A stretch of DNA of 52,767 nucleotides from Methyloceanibacter sp. (GTDB lineage Bacteria; Pseudomonadota; Alphaproteobacteria; Rhizobiales; Methyloligellaceae), in NCBI GenBank assembly GCA_030064755.1, contig JASJEH010000007.1, positions 1-52,767 of the forward strand, given 5' to 3'. This document shows, in pieces, positions 18,244 to 28,414 of the stretch. Position numbers and translations under genes: made by a program. The notes beneath the pieces were generated by a model. It was not told the origin of the DNA. It made no database searches and saw only the letters and a program-made list of their open reading frames with translations. Each line of letters begins with the position of its first letter. Position 1 is the first letter of the stretch.

Positions 18244-18577
18244 CTAACTCCCCCTCGATTTCTCACGGCCCCGAGGCCGGAATAAAATTGTCCTTGCGCT
18301 GTTCCGTCGCCGGCTTGCCCTTTGTTGGCTTGCCAGTCGTCGGCTTGGGCGCCTGACACTCGGCCCGCTGTCGCACGCGCCAAACTTGCGGCGGCCCTGG
18401 AACCCGGAAGGTGGCCAGGAACCAATGGGCCGCCGCAAGGCTGAGATGAGGAAGCATCCCGGTTCCTGCCGAAACGCTTCAGACACCCGGGCTGGGCGGC
18501 CGAATGTCTTGCAATCACCCTAAGAGGCCCCCTATCATGAATGAAGTGAACAGTACTCAAGATAATAGTTGAACGGC
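18244..18577. promoter_or_regulatory. Divergent region between imelysin operon and LysR gene
   Basis: This 334-base gap has no supported gene. The stretch near the LysR start (about 18533-18570) is AT-richer and contains CTATC and GATAATAG half-sites separated by about 25 bases, a weak inverted repeat that could be a LysR operator. The rest is GC-rich with no clear promoter, terminator or RNA fold. Confidence 0.35.
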
Positions 18578-19492
18578 ATGCATCTTAAGGAAGTCGACGC
18601 CAACCTACTGGTCACCCTCGATGCCCTCCTGGTCGATGCCAGCGTGACAAGGGCTGCCGAGAGGCTCGGACGAAGCGCCTCCGCGATCAGTCATGCTCTC
18701 GCTAAGTTACGGGAATTGTTCGACGATGAGCTGTTCGTACGTGCGGGACAACGCCTGGTCCCCACGGCCCGGGCCCAGGAGCTTGCCCCGACGGTGCACG
18801 TGATACTTGCCGGTATGGAGAGCCTGCTCCGTCCCAACAAACCGTTCGACCCGTCGCTCACGATGCGCGCGTTTGCCGCAGCATCCAGCGAAGCCGGCGA
18901 GCTGATCCTGATTGAGCCCTTGCGTAAACGCCTCCAGGAGAATGCGCCGAGCGTGCGGGTCGACTGGACGCCCTCCCATGTGGAGTCGGCGCTCGACGAA
19001 CTGCGCAATGCGCGCTGCCACTTTGTGATCGACATCATGGGCGAGAGCGCCACGGCGCCGGACGTGCGGTCGACCACACTGTTCGATGACACGCTTGCGA
19101 CACTGGCGAGACCTGGCCATCCATTTTCCGAGCGCCGTCCGGCTGGCGAAGCGTTCGCCGCCGCAGAGCACGTCTCCGTTCATTCTCTTCCTGGTTTCCG
19201 GGGTCTTGAGGACGGGCTTTCACAGATGGGGCTCACGATCGAACGCCGCTCCGAGGTCTCCTCCGCCCTCGTCGGCGTGATGGCCACCTTGAACAGCGAT
19301 GCCCTGCTGACGCTCCCAGCCTCACTCGCGAGCTTGCTGGAGCAACAATTCGGCCTTGCTCGGATTGCCCAGCCCGTTGAATCCGTTTCGTTTCCCGTAC
19401 GCCTACTCTGGCACACAAGCTACGATCGGGATGAGTGCCATCAGTGGCTCCGCGGCGAATTCTCCCTGCTGGCCCAAGAGTTGACGGCTTAG
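18578..19492 (+). CDS. LysR-family transcriptional regulator
   Basis: The start is placed at ATG 18578; a TTG three codons upstream is the alternative. The 304-residue protein opens with MHLKEVDANLLVTLDALL and a winged HTH (VTRAAERLGRSASAISHALAKLRELFDDELFVR), with Ser-Ala-Ser-Ala-Ile-Ser-His in the recognition helix region, typical of the NodD/PbrR-like LysR branch. A substrate-binding domain of about 210 residues follows. LysR proteins usually regulate the divergent neighbour, here the imelysin-porin-cytochrome row, in answer to a small ligand. Which ligand is unknown. Confidence 0.92.
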   Translation: MHLKEVDANLLVTLDALLVDASVTRAAERLGRSASAISHALAKLRELFDDELFVRAGQRLVPTARAQELAPTVHVILAGMESLLRPNKPFDPSLTMRAFAAASSEAGELILIEPLRKRLQENAPSVRVDWTPSHVESALDELRNARCHFVIDIMGESATAPDVRSTTLFDDTLATLARPGHPFSERRPAGEAFAAAEHVSVHSLPGFRGLEDGLSQMGLTIERRSEVSSALVGVMATLNSDALLTLPASLASLLEQQFGLARIAQPVESVSFPVRLLWHTSYDRDECHQWLRGEFSLLAQELTA

Positions 19493-19649
19493 ATCCGCAC
19501 GACCGGCTCCGCCGTGACGAGACGGTCTCAAAGCAAGGCCACGCGGCGCCGAAGCGCCTCAGCGCACTCAATTGTTTCCGTCATGATGCTCCGCTACCAT
19601 GGAGACGTCGCCCGCTCGCCGCCGAGGGCCGGGCGCTTGGAGGATCCTC

Positions 19650-22600
19650 ATGGTTGCGTGGTTCCGCACCGGCTTTGCCGCTGTGCTTTTTGCCTGCGTC
19701 TCCCTTTCCGCTCTCGCCGCCGACAAAACTTATCAAGACGACGCGCTCGACGAGGCGGCGATTACGCTCTCCGCCGACCTGAAGAACGAATCCGGCACGA
19801 TCGAAAGACCGATGCCGATGCTGAAGGAACAGGCGGCGGCGCAGCTCCGAAAGCAGCATCTTGGAAATGCTGCCTTCATCTACGGCCAGATCGTTACCGC
19901 CGCACCCAACGACTCCGTCGCTTGGCGCCGCCTCGCCGATATCTGGCTGGCAATACCGCCCGACGAGAATGACGACGGCAGCGCGCGCTACCGCAACGCC
20001 CGGACCGCGGCCTATCTCGCCTATCGCAAAGCAACCACGCCCAAGAACGAGGCCGCCGCGCTCGGTACACTTGCAAAGGCCTTCGCCAAAGGCAGCGAGT
20101 GGCGACCGGCGCTGAACACGCTCCGGCTCGCCACGTCTCTCGATGACGATCCTAGCCTCGCGGCCACCTATGCTCAGTTACGGGAAAAGTATGGATTCCG
20201 TGTCGCGGATTTTAGCGTGGATTCGGATGCGGCCTCCCCCCGTGCCTGCTTCCAGTTCACCGAGCCCCTGATCGCCCGTGCCGACTACGCGCCGTTCGTT
20301 GCCGTTAAGGGCGAGGACAAGCCGGCACTTTCGCTCGACGACAAACAGCTTTGCGTCGAAGGCCTGAATCACGGTGAATCTTACGACGTGACTCTACGCG
20401 AGGGTCTCCCCTCGTCTGTCAACGAAGACCTGCTCAAGAACGCGCCCTTCACGATCTATGTGCGGGATCGTACGCCGTCCGTGCGGCCCGTGGGCAAAGC
20501 CTATGTGCTGCCCAGCACGGGACAGCAGGGCATTCCCCTCAAGTCCGTCAATACCGGCGAGCTCGAGGTCGCGATCTATCGCATCGGAGACCGGAACCTG
20601 CTCGGGACCGTGCTCGGCTACGATTTCCAGCGCAATCTCTATGGATATGGTCTCGAGACGATCGCCGATGAGAGCGGCGAAAAGGTCTGGAGCGGCACGC
20701 TCAATGTCAAAAAGGACCTGAATCAGGATGTCACGACGGCCTTCCCAATCAGCGAGGCCGTACCGGAACTCGCGCCCGGCATCTACATCCTCGCCGCGCG
20801 GCCGTCCGACGTTCCCGGCGATGAGTACGGCGAGCGCGCGACGCAATGGTTCGTTGTGTCGGACTTTGGGCTGACGGCCTATTCCGGATCCGACGGCATC
20901 CATGCCTTCGTCAATTCCTTGGCCACGACAGAGCCCCTCTCCGGAACAGAGGTTCGTCTGATCGCCCGCAACAATGAAGTCCTTGGCACCGCAACGACCG
21001 ACGCGAAGGGTGCGGCAACGTTTGCGCCGGGTTTGGCCCGCGGCAAGGGCGGCCTCGCGCCAGCGCTTCTCGTTACGAGCGGCCCTGATGGCGACTACGC
21101 CTTTCTCAGTTTGAAGAAACCGGGCTTCGATCTGACGGACCGTGGCGTTGCTGGACGTGACGCGCCGAAGGGCCTCGACTCCTATGTGTTCACAGAGCGT
21201 GGTGTCTATCGTACCGGCGAGACCGTGCACATCACCGCGCTACTTCGGGATGCCGCCGGTGTTGCCGTACCCAATCTCAACGCGACACTCGTGGTCGACC
21301 GCCCCGACGGCATCGAATATAGGCGCGTTGTCACGAGGGACGCAGGATCGGGCGGCGCCTCCGTGAGCCTGCCGTTGATTGCGGCGGCGCAGACCGGCAC
21401 CTACCGCGTCAAAGTCTATTCGGACCCGAAGGCCGCGCCGATTGGCGAGACCAGCTTCCTGGTCGAGGACTATGTGCCCGAGCGGCTGGAGTTCGACATC
21501 TCCACCGAGGCCAAGAGTCTCTCTCGAGGCACCGCCGCTACAATCGCCCTCGATGGCCGTTTCCTCTACGGGGCGCCGGCCTCCGCACTACCGATCGACG
21601 GTGAAATCAAGGTCACGGCGACCAGCACACGGCCCGGCTTCGAGGGTTATTCGTTCGGCAAAGCCGACAAGGACAGGGCCCGGGACTTCACGCTCGAGAC
21701 GCTCCCGCTTGCGAACCTGCCCAACACCGACGCCAACGGGCAGGCAACGTTCGAGGTGGCGTTGGGTGCGCTGCCGGCATCGTCGCAGCCGCTCGAAGCG
21801 AAGGTCGTTGTGCGGCTCGCCGAGCCCGGCGGCCGTGCGGTCGAACAAGACCTTTCTCTGCCGATTCAACCAAAGACGGACATGATCGGCGTGAAGCCGT
21901 TGTTCAAAGGCAGGTCGTTGAGCGACAACGATATCGCCAAGTTCGACGTGGTGATGGTCGCGCCGGACGGCACGCAAGTGGCAAGCAAAGGCCTGAAATG
22001 GCAGCTGCTACGCGTCGAGCGAAAGTACCAATGGTACCGTCAATACGGCAGCTGGAACTACGAACCGATTAAGGTCACGCGCCGTGTCGCGGATGGCGTG
22101 ATCGATGCAGTGGCTGACGCGCCCGCGCAAATCGAGATGCCCGTGTCATGGGGCCGCTACAGACTCGAGGTCGCCAGCGCCGATCCGCTTGGGCCCATCA
22201 CGACATACGGCTTCGACTCCGGTTGGTACGCGGACGCGAGCGCCGACACGCCCGACCGCCTTGAGATCGCACTCGACAAGCCGGGCTATGCACAAGGCGA
22301 AACGATCAACGTTGCTGTGACAGCGCGTAGCGCCGGGACTGTGACGCTGTCGGTGATCGGCGACCGCTTGCTCACGCAGTCCACTGCGGACGTGGAGCCC
22401 GGCCTAACGACACTCCCTATCACTGTCGGGTCCGATTGGGGCACGGGTGCGTATGTCTTAGCCACGCTCCGGCGTCCTCTGGACACGGCTACAAAGCGGA
22501 TGCCGGGCCGCGCAATTGGTGCGCACTGGTTCAGTATTGATAAGGCGCAGAACACCATTGGCGTGGCCATGGACTTGCCGGAGCTCATCCGGCCCAATTC

Positions 22601-24866
22601 GAAGCTGCGCGTGCCGGTGAAACTCGCAAACCTCGCGCCGGGCGAACAAGCGCAGCTCGTTGTCTCGGCTGTCGATGTGGGCATTCTCAACCTGACCGGC
22701 TACGAGCCGCCCAATCCAAACGAACACTATCTCGGCCAGCGCAAGCTCTCGGCGGAGGTCCGCGATCTTTACGGTCAACTGATCGACGGTATGCAAGGCA
22801 CGCGCGGTCAGATCCGAACTGGCGGCGATGGCGGGGCCGTAACGCTTCAAGGCAGCCCGCCCTCGGGTCCACCGCTCGCGCTTTACTCGGGCATCGTGAC
22901 GGTCGGCGACGACGGGACAGCCGAGATTGAATTCGACATTCCGGCCTTCACGGGCACGGCGCGGGTCATGGCTGCCGCTTGGAACAAGACCCAAGTGGGA
23001 CATGGCGCGGGCGATGTGGTTATCCGCGATCGCGTGGTCGTTTCCAGCACGCTGCCGCGCTTCTTGCTCATGGGCGATCGTTCGACGCTGCGCTTAGACC
23101 TCGACAATGTCGAAGGGAAAAGCGGAGCGTACAGAATCGCGCTCGCCGCGACAGGCCCGGTCGCGCTGCCGAAGACGGGACGCGTGCTCGACATCGACAC
23201 CAAAACACGCAAGGCGGCGTCCTTTCAGATCGATGCGCAGGGTGTCGGGGACGCCAGCATCGACCTCACGGTGACAGGACCCGAGAATTTCGAAGTGTCT
23301 CGGCGCTATTCGATCGCGGTGAAGCCCGCGTCGCAGATCTTCGCGCGCCGCACTGTAACTTCTCTTGCACCCGACAAGAGCATCACGCTGTCCAATGACG
23401 TGTTTGCCAACCTTGTTCCGGGCACAGGCAGCTTGGCGCTTTCGGTCACACCAACCGCGGCGCTGGACGTCACCGGCCGGCTAGCGGCGCTCGACCGATA
23501 CCCGCTTGGTTGCACGGAACAGATCGTGAGCCGCGCACTTCCGCTTCTTTATCTGAGCGAACTCGAAACGGCGCAAAGGCCCGATACCAAAACCACCAAG
23601 CGCGTCGACGACGCCATCGACACGGTGCTGGCACGGCAAGGATACGAAGGCGGCTTTGGCCTATGGTCGCCAGGCGGCGGCGATGCCTGGCTCGATGCCT
23701 ACGTAACAGACTTTATGACGCGCGCCCGAGTACAAGGCCACGCCGTCCCCGACGAACGCCTCAAGCTCGCGATCAATCGGCTGCGCAACTATGTGAGCAC
23801 TGCGCCTGACGTCTCCAAGGATGGAGGGCTCGCTCTATCCTATGCGCTTTACGTCCTGGCGCGGAACGGTGCGGCCCCTGTCGGGGATCTGCGCTACGTC
23901 GCCGACGTGAAGATGGATCAGCTTGGCTCCCCGGCAGCCCAGGCCAAGATCGGTGCAGCGTTAGCGATGCTTGGCGACCGGATACGCTCTGAAAAGGCGT
24001 TCCGCATTGCTGCGAATGCGCTTCCCAATGAGACGGTGACGACAAACGGGCGAGTCGATTTTGGATCGCGTTTGCGCGATGCCGCCACAGTGGTGACGCT
24101 CGCCGCCGAAGGCAACGCCGCCGAACCAATCCTGGTCAGCGCCACGAAGGAGATCGGCGTTGCGCGCGACGCCGTGAGCCGGACATCGACGCAAGAAGAT
24201 GCGTGGCTCATTCTCGCCGCGCGCGCGCTCGGCAACCAGGGCGTGGCGTTAGAGGTTGCGTCAGGCGCCGCGTCGCCCGTGCCGCGGAGCGGTCCTCTCT
24301 ATCGCGAGATCGGTGAGGAGGATCTGGGTATCGCGCCTGTCTCAGTGACCAATCGCGGCAGTGCCCCAGTGGACGTTGTCCTCTCCGTGTCCGGCGCGCC
24401 CACATCCGCCGAACCTGCGGCGGAGAGCGGTTTTCTAGTTGAACGCACGTTCCATACGCTCGATGGCCAAGAGGTCGATATCGCGGAGACGAAGCAGAAC
24501 GAACGCTATGTCGTTCTGCTGACTGTAACCGAAGCGAAACCGCAGTTCGCACGCGTCGCATTGACTGACCATGTGCCTGCGGGCTTCGAGATCGACAACC
24601 CGAAACTCGTCTCCTCTGCCGATACGGGCGGGCTGCCGTGGATCACACAGGCGGCGCGCCCTGTGCATACAGCCTTCCGTGACGACCGCTTCGAGGCAGC
24701 CTTTGATCGCAATTCCAAGAGCCCCGTCGTCTATCGCGTTGCCTATATCGTGCGCGCGGTATCGCCGGGAACCTATGTGCTCCCCCAAGCGAGCGTGGAG
24801 GACATGTATCAGCCTGACCGGTTCGGCCGCACCGCAACGGGCACGGTCAAGGTGTCGGCGCGCTGA
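19650..24866 (+). CDS. Bacterial alpha-2-macroglobulin (YfhM-like), thioester form
   Basis: The ATG at 19650 is preferred because GGAGGA lies five bases upstream and the protein then starts with a clean signal peptide (MVAWFRTGFAAVLFACVSL, cleavage near SALA). A longer frame from 19599 lacks these. The 1738-residue protein has the bacterial A2M layout of MG domains, a bait-like region and a complement-like thioester domain. The thioester motif is intact as GCTEQ, with Cys1288, Glu1290 and Gln1291. No lipobox cysteine is seen, unlike lipid-anchored YfhM of Escherichia coli. Such proteins trap proteases in the periplasm. The stop overlaps the next gene, encoding PBP1C, by one base, the classic pairing for this family. 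Confidence 0.94.
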   Translation: MVAWFRTGFAAVLFACVSLSALAADKTYQDDALDEAAITLSADLKNESGTIERPMPMLKEQAAAQLRKQHLGNAAFIYGQIVTAAPNDSVAWRRLADIWLAIPPDENDDGSARYRNARTAAYLAYRKATTPKNEAAALGTLAKAFAKGSEWRPALNTLRLATSLDDDPSLAATYAQLREKYGFRVADFSVDSDAASPRACFQFTEPLIARADYAPFVAVKGEDKPALSLDDKQLCVEGLNHGESYDVTLREGLPSSVNEDLLKNAPFTIYVRDRTPSVRPVGKAYVLPSTGQQGIPLKSVNTGELEVAIYRIGDRNLLGTVLGYDFQRNLYGYGLETIADESGEKVWSGTLNVKKDLNQDVTTAFPISEAVPELAPGIYILAARPSDVPGDEYGERATQWFVVSDFGLTAYSGSDGIHAFVNSLATTEPLSGTEVRLIARNNEVLGTATTDAKGAATFAPGLARGKGGLAPALLVTSGPDGDYAFLSLKKPGFDLTDRGVAGRDAPKGLDSYVFTERGVYRTGETVHITALLRDAAGVAVPNLNATLVVDRPDGIEYRRVVTRDAGSGGASVSLPLIAAAQTGTYRVKVYSDPKAAPIGETSFLVEDYVPERLEFDISTEAKSLSRGTAATIALDGRFLYGAPASALPIDGEIKVTATSTRPGFEGYSFGKADKDRARDFTLETLPLANLPNTDANGQATFEVALGALPASSQPLEAKVVVRLAEPGGRAVEQDLSLPIQPKTDMIGVKPLFKGRSLSDNDIAKFDVVMVAPDGTQVASKGLKWQLLRVERKYQWYRQYGSWNYEPIKVTRRVADGVIDAVADAPAQIEMPVSWGRYRLEVASADPLGPITTYGFDSGWYADASADTPDRLEIALDKPGYAQGETINVAVTARSAGTVTLSVIGDRLLTQSTADVEPGLTTLPITVGSDWGTGAYVLATLRRPLDTATKRMPGRAIGAHWFSIDKAQNTIGVAMDLPELIRPNSKLRVPVKLANLAPGEQAQLVVSAVDVGILNLTGYEPPNPNEHYLGQRKLSAEVRDLYGQLIDGMQGTRGQIRTGGDGGAVTLQGSPPSGPPLALYSGIVTVGDDGTAEIEFDIPAFTGTARVMAAAWNKTQVGHGAGDVVIRDRVVVSSTLPRFLLMGDRSTLRLDLDNVEGKSGAYRIALAATGPVALPKTGRVLDIDTKTRKAASFQIDAQGVGDASIDLTVTGPENFEVSRRYSIAVKPASQIFARRTVTSLAPDKSITLSNDVFANLVPGTGSLALSVTPTAALDVTGRLAALDRYPLGCTEQIVSRALPLLYLSELETAQRPDTKTTKRVDDAIDTVLARQGYEGGFGLWSPGGGDAWLDAYVTDFMTRARVQGHAVPDERLKLAINRLRNYVSTAPDVSKDGGLALSYALYVLARNGAAPVGDLRYVADVKMDQLGSPAAQAKIGAALAMLGDRIRSEKAFRIAANALPNETVTTNGRVDFGSRLRDAATVVTLAAEGNAAEPILVSATKEIGVARDAVSRTSTQEDAWLILAARALGNQGVALEVASGAASPVPRSGPLYREIGEEDLGIAPVSVTNRGSAPVDVVLSVSGAPTSAEPAAESGFLVERTFHTLDGQEVDIAETKQNERYVVLLTVTEAKPQFARVALTDHVPAGFEIDNPKLVSSADTGGLPWITQAARPVHTAFRDDRFEAAFDRNSKSPVVYRVAYIVRAVSPGTYVLPQASVEDMYQPDRFGRTATGTVKVSAR

Positions 24867-26953
24867 TGGCAGCACAACATAGACGTATGCGCCGCCGCCT
24901 GGCCTATGCCGCGGTCGGCTTGTTGTGCTGCACAGCGATCGCCGCCGGCGCACTTGTCGGACTTGCCGACACGTTCGGACCGCCGCCACTCGGCAAGAAC
25001 ATCACCTACTCCAAGACAGTGCTCGGCAGCGATGGCGAACTCTTACGCGCTTATCTCGCGCCCGACGGCCGCTGGCGCTTGCCAGCGTCACGAACCGATG
25101 TCGACCCGCGCTTTCTCGAAGCCCTGCTCGCCTACGAGGACAAGAGATTCTACGACCATGGCGGCGTGGACCCGCTGGCCATGGCGCGGGCGGTCTACCA
25201 GTTCGCGACGCGCGGCGAGATCGTCTCGGGCGGTTCGACCATCACGATGCAGGTTGCTCGCCTCTTGGAGCCTCGGGGTAAGCGTTCACTCTATGCGAAG
25301 TACCGGCAAATGGTTCGAGCGTTTCAGCTCGAGCAGGCCTACAGTAAGGACGAAATCCTCGCGCTCTACCTGACCTTGGCCCCCTATGGGGGCAATCTCG
25401 AAGGCATTCGAGCGGCTTCCTTCGCCTATTTCGGCAAGGAGCCGCGACGACTTACGCTTGGAGAGACGGCCCTGCTCGTCGCCTTGCCGCAATTGCCGGA
25501 GCATCGCCGGCCGGACCGCCATCCCGAGCACGCCCGCGCCGCCCGAAACCGCGTCCTCGATCTGATCTCGGGCAGTGGCGTCTTTACTCCTGAGGAACTC
25601 GAGGCGGCGAAGGCCGAGCCTGTGCCGGAAGGGCGCAGACCAATGCCGCTGGGTGCCCCTCACGCGGCAGACGACGCCAAGGCAGCCTCGTCCGGTGAAT
25701 CGATCATACGGCTGACGATCCGCGCGCGGCTTCAGCGCCGCCTAGAGCGACTGGCCCGCGACCGGGCCATCGCCCTCGGCGATGCCATGTCTGTGGCCAT
25801 CGTTGTCGTGGAGCACGAAACGGGCCGCGTGATCGCCCGCGTGGGAACGCCCGACTATTTCGACTTGGACCGCGCGGGACAGATCGATCTTACCCGCGCG
25901 GTGCGCTCGCCTGGCTCGACGCTGAAGCCCTTCATTTATGGCCTCGGTTTCGAGGACGGGCTGGTCCATCCCGAATCGCTCATCGAGGATCGTCCGCTTC
26001 GCTTTGGAGACTACGCGCCGGAAAACTTCGACCAGACCTTCCAGGGCACGGTCACCGTTCGTCGGGCTCTCCAACAGTCGCTCAACGTGCCTGCCGTTTC
26101 GCTGCTGGACGCGGTTGGGCCGAGCCGCCTCCTGGTGAGGCTCGGAGAGGCCGGTGCGCGGCTGAAGCTGCCCGAGCACGAGACCGCGGGTCTCGCCCTC
26201 GGGCTCGGCGGTATCGGTATTCGCTTGATCGATCTCACCGCGCTCTATGCCGGACTAGCGCATCAGGGAGAGGTGGCCCCGCTCTACGAGCGCGAGACCG
26301 CGCCGCGTTGGCCCGAGCGGCGGCTGATGGAGCCGGTCGCGGCTTGGTATGTGGGTGATGTCTTGCGCGATGCCCCGCCGCCGCCCAATGCCGCCGGCGG
26401 GCGGATCGCCTTCAAGACCGGCACGAGCTATGGCTACCGGGACGCCTGGGCCGTGGGCTTCGATGGGCGCTACACGGTCGGAGTTTGGACAGGACGCCCC
26501 GACGGCGCGCCTGTTCCGGGCCTATTGGGCCGCACGGCGGCCGCTCCCATACTCTTCGATGTGTTCGCGCGCCTTGCTGAACAGCCGCACCCCCTGCCAC
26601 CGGCGCCTGAGGGCGCTCTTCGTGCCCGCACCGCGCAGTTGCCCCCGCCACTCCGCCGCTTTGGCGCACACCATCGCGCGGGCACGACACACGCCGAGGA
26701 GCTACGCATTCTGTTTCCGCCAGACGGCGCCGCATTGGCGCTGCAGACCGACGGGGACGCCATTGATCCCGTGGCCATCAAGATCGCTGGCGGCAGGGCG
26801 CCGCTCAATGTCCTTGTCGATGGCCTACCGCTGCGATCGACGCGCGGCGCTGGGACAGTGTTTTTCGAACCGGATGGACCCGGATTCGTACGGCTGACGG
26901 TCACGGATGCGCTTGGCGCGGCGGACAGCGTGACTGTTAGGTTGCAGCAATAG
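24866..26953 (+). CDS. pbpC: Penicillin-binding protein 1C
   Basis: The 695-residue bifunctional peptidoglycan synthase has a membrane anchor (about 12-35). Its glycosyltransferase-51 domain has the catalytic Glu91 in YEDKRFYDHGG and the GGSTITMQVARLL motif. The transpeptidase domain has SxxK as STLK (351-354), SxN as SLN (405-407) and KTG at 517-519. A C-terminal BiPBP_C domain (about 610-695) marks it as the 1C type. Its ATG overlaps the stop of the alpha-2-macroglobulin gene (TGATG), so translation is probably coupled. The pair is thought to protect or repair the wall after protease attack on the envelope. Confidence 0.95.
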   Translation: MAAQHRRMRRRLAYAAVGLLCCTAIAAGALVGLADTFGPPPLGKNITYSKTVLGSDGELLRAYLAPDGRWRLPASRTDVDPRFLEALLAYEDKRFYDHGGVDPLAMARAVYQFATRGEIVSGGSTITMQVARLLEPRGKRSLYAKYRQMVRAFQLEQAYSKDEILALYLTLAPYGGNLEGIRAASFAYFGKEPRRLTLGETALLVALPQLPEHRRPDRHPEHARAARNRVLDLISGSGVFTPEELEAAKAEPVPEGRRPMPLGAPHAADDAKAASSGESIIRLTIRARLQRRLERLARDRAIALGDAMSVAIVVVEHETGRVIARVGTPDYFDLDRAGQIDLTRAVRSPGSTLKPFIYGLGFEDGLVHPESLIEDRPLRFGDYAPENFDQTFQGTVTVRRALQQSLNVPAVSLLDAVGPSRLLVRLGEAGARLKLPEHETAGLALGLGGIGIRLIDLTALYAGLAHQGEVAPLYERETAPRWPERRLMEPVAAWYVGDVLRDAPPPPNAAGGRIAFKTGTSYGYRDAWAVGFDGRYTVGVWTGRPDGAPVPGLLGRTAAAPILFDVFARLAEQPHPLPPAPEGALRARTAQLPPPLRRFGAHHRAGTTHAEELRILFPPDGAALALQTDGDAIDPVAIKIAGGRAPLNVLVDGLPLRSTRGAGTVFFEPDGPGFVRLTVTDALGAADSVTVRLQQ

Positions 26954-27006
26954 GCAGTGGCTGCGCAGGCCCTTGACGAATGTGGGGCGCTTGCCCAAAA
27001 CAACGC

Positions 27007-28386
27007 ATGACCCAGAGCCGCAAAAAGCTCCACATCAAGACCTTCGGCTGCCAGATGAATGCGTATGATTCTGAGCGTATGGCTGAAGCGCTCGCCCCCG
27101 CCGGTTACGACGTAACCGACGCAATGGACGATGCGGACCTTGTGATCCTTAACACCTGCCACATCCGAGAGAAGGCCGCCGAGAAGGTCTACTCGGAGCT
27201 TGGCCGTGTGCGACTGAGTAAAGAAGCTCGGAAAAGCCAAGGGCACGGCACCATGGTGGCCGTTGCGGGCTGCGTCGCGCAGGCCGAGGGCGAGGAAATC
27301 ATTGCCCGCGCGCCCGTGGTGGACATCGTTGTTGGCCCCCAAAGCCTGCATCGGCTTGCCGACCTCGTTGCCAAGGCCGAGACCGGCGAACGCTCGGTGG
27401 AGACCGAATTTCCCGCGGACGACAAGTTCACCGCGCTCCCCGTTCGCCCGGGCGGCAAGCGCCAAGTGTCCGCGTTCGTGACGGTTCAGGAAGGCTGCGA
27501 CAAGTTCTGTACGTTCTGCGTCGTGCCGTACACGCGCGGCGCTGAGTATTCGCGGCCCGCATCGGAAATCGTCGCCGAAGTGGAACGTCTTGCAGCAGCG
27601 GGCGTGCGCGAAGTGACGCTGCTCGGCCAGAACGTCAACGCGTATCACGGCGAGGGCGAGGACGGCGCGATTTGGTCGCTGGCGCGGCTCCTGCTCCGGC
27701 TTGCTGACATTCCCGATATTGCCCGCATGCGCTTCACCACGAGCCATCCGCGGGACATGGACAAGGATCTCATCGCCCTGTTCAGGGACGAAGAAAAGCT
27801 GATGCCCTATCTCCATCTGCCTTATCAAGCAGGCTCGGACCGGATCTTGGCGGCCATGAACCGCAAACACACGGCCGAGGAGTATGAGCGCTTGATCGAC
27901 CGAATCCGGGCGGCGCGGCCAGACATTGCACTGTCAACGGACATCATCGTTGGCTTTCCCGGCGAGACGGACGCCGACTTTCAGGACACGCTCGACGTGG
28001 CCAAACGGGTTGGCTTTGCCCAAGCCTTTTCCTTTAAATACAGCGCGCGGCCCGGCACACCAGGCGCTTCGCTGGAGGAACACGTTCCCGACATGGTTAA
28101 GAAGGAACGTCTCGCTATCCTGCAAGCGCAGCTTGAGGAAAGCCGCCGCGCCTTTGACCTTGCGACCGTTGGTCGCCGGATTCCGGTGCTCTTCGAGGGC
28201 AAGGGGCGGAAACCAGGACAGATTGCGGGACGTTCTCCCTATCTACAAGCCGTCTATGTGGACGGACCGGAACGGTTGATAGGTCACATCGCCGAGGTTG
28301 ACATCTCGGCTGCGGGGCCGAACAGTCTTACCGGTGTCATGAACGCGGGACTTGAATGGCGCGAGCCGATTCGAGCAGCGGTTTGA
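27007..28386 (+). CDS. miaB: tRNA-2-methylthio-N6-dimethylallyladenosine synthase MiaB
   Basis: MiaB adds a methylthio group to i6A37 of tRNA. The ATG at 27007 aligns with relatives ([18 protein letters not shown]); an ATG at 26980 would add nine residues. The 459-residue protein has the three N-terminal cluster cysteines in [23 protein letters not shown] and VAGCVAQ. The radical-SAM cysteines are in [16 protein letters not shown] and the C-terminus is a TRAM domain. GCQMN is diagnostic for MiaB against RimO. It starts 53 bases after pbpC and begins the conserved row miaB-phoH-ybeY-corC-lnt. Confidence 0.96.
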   Translation: MTQSRKKLHIKTFGCQMNAYDSERMAEALAPAGYDVTDAMDDADLVILNTCHIREKAAEKVYSELGRVRLSKEARKSQGHGTMVAVAGCVAQAEGEEIIARAPVVDIVVGPQSLHRLADLVAKAETGERSVETEFPADDKFTALPVRPGGKRQVSAFVTVQEGCDKFCTFCVVPYTRGAEYSRPASEIVAEVERLAAAGVREVTLLGQNVNAYHGEGEDGAIWSLARLLLRLADIPDIARMRFTTSHPRDMDKDLIALFRDEEKLMPYLHLPYQAGSDRILAAMNRKHTAEEYERLIDRIRAARPDIALSTDIIVGFPGETDADFQDTLDVAKRVGFAQAFSFKYSARPGTPGASLEEHVPDMVKKERLAILQAQLEESRRAFDLATVGRRIPVLFEGKGRKPGQIAGRSPYLQAVYVDGPERLIGHIAEVDISAAGPNSLTGVMNAGLEWREPIRAAV

Positions 28387-28414
28387 GCTGCAAGGCAGTT
28401 TTCGGAAAGCACTT

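Noticed and set aside
26470-27870. Long minus-strand frame (466 codons) across pbpC and miaB
   Set aside because: It spans two clearly real plus-strand genes with intact catalytic motifs and has no domain of its own.
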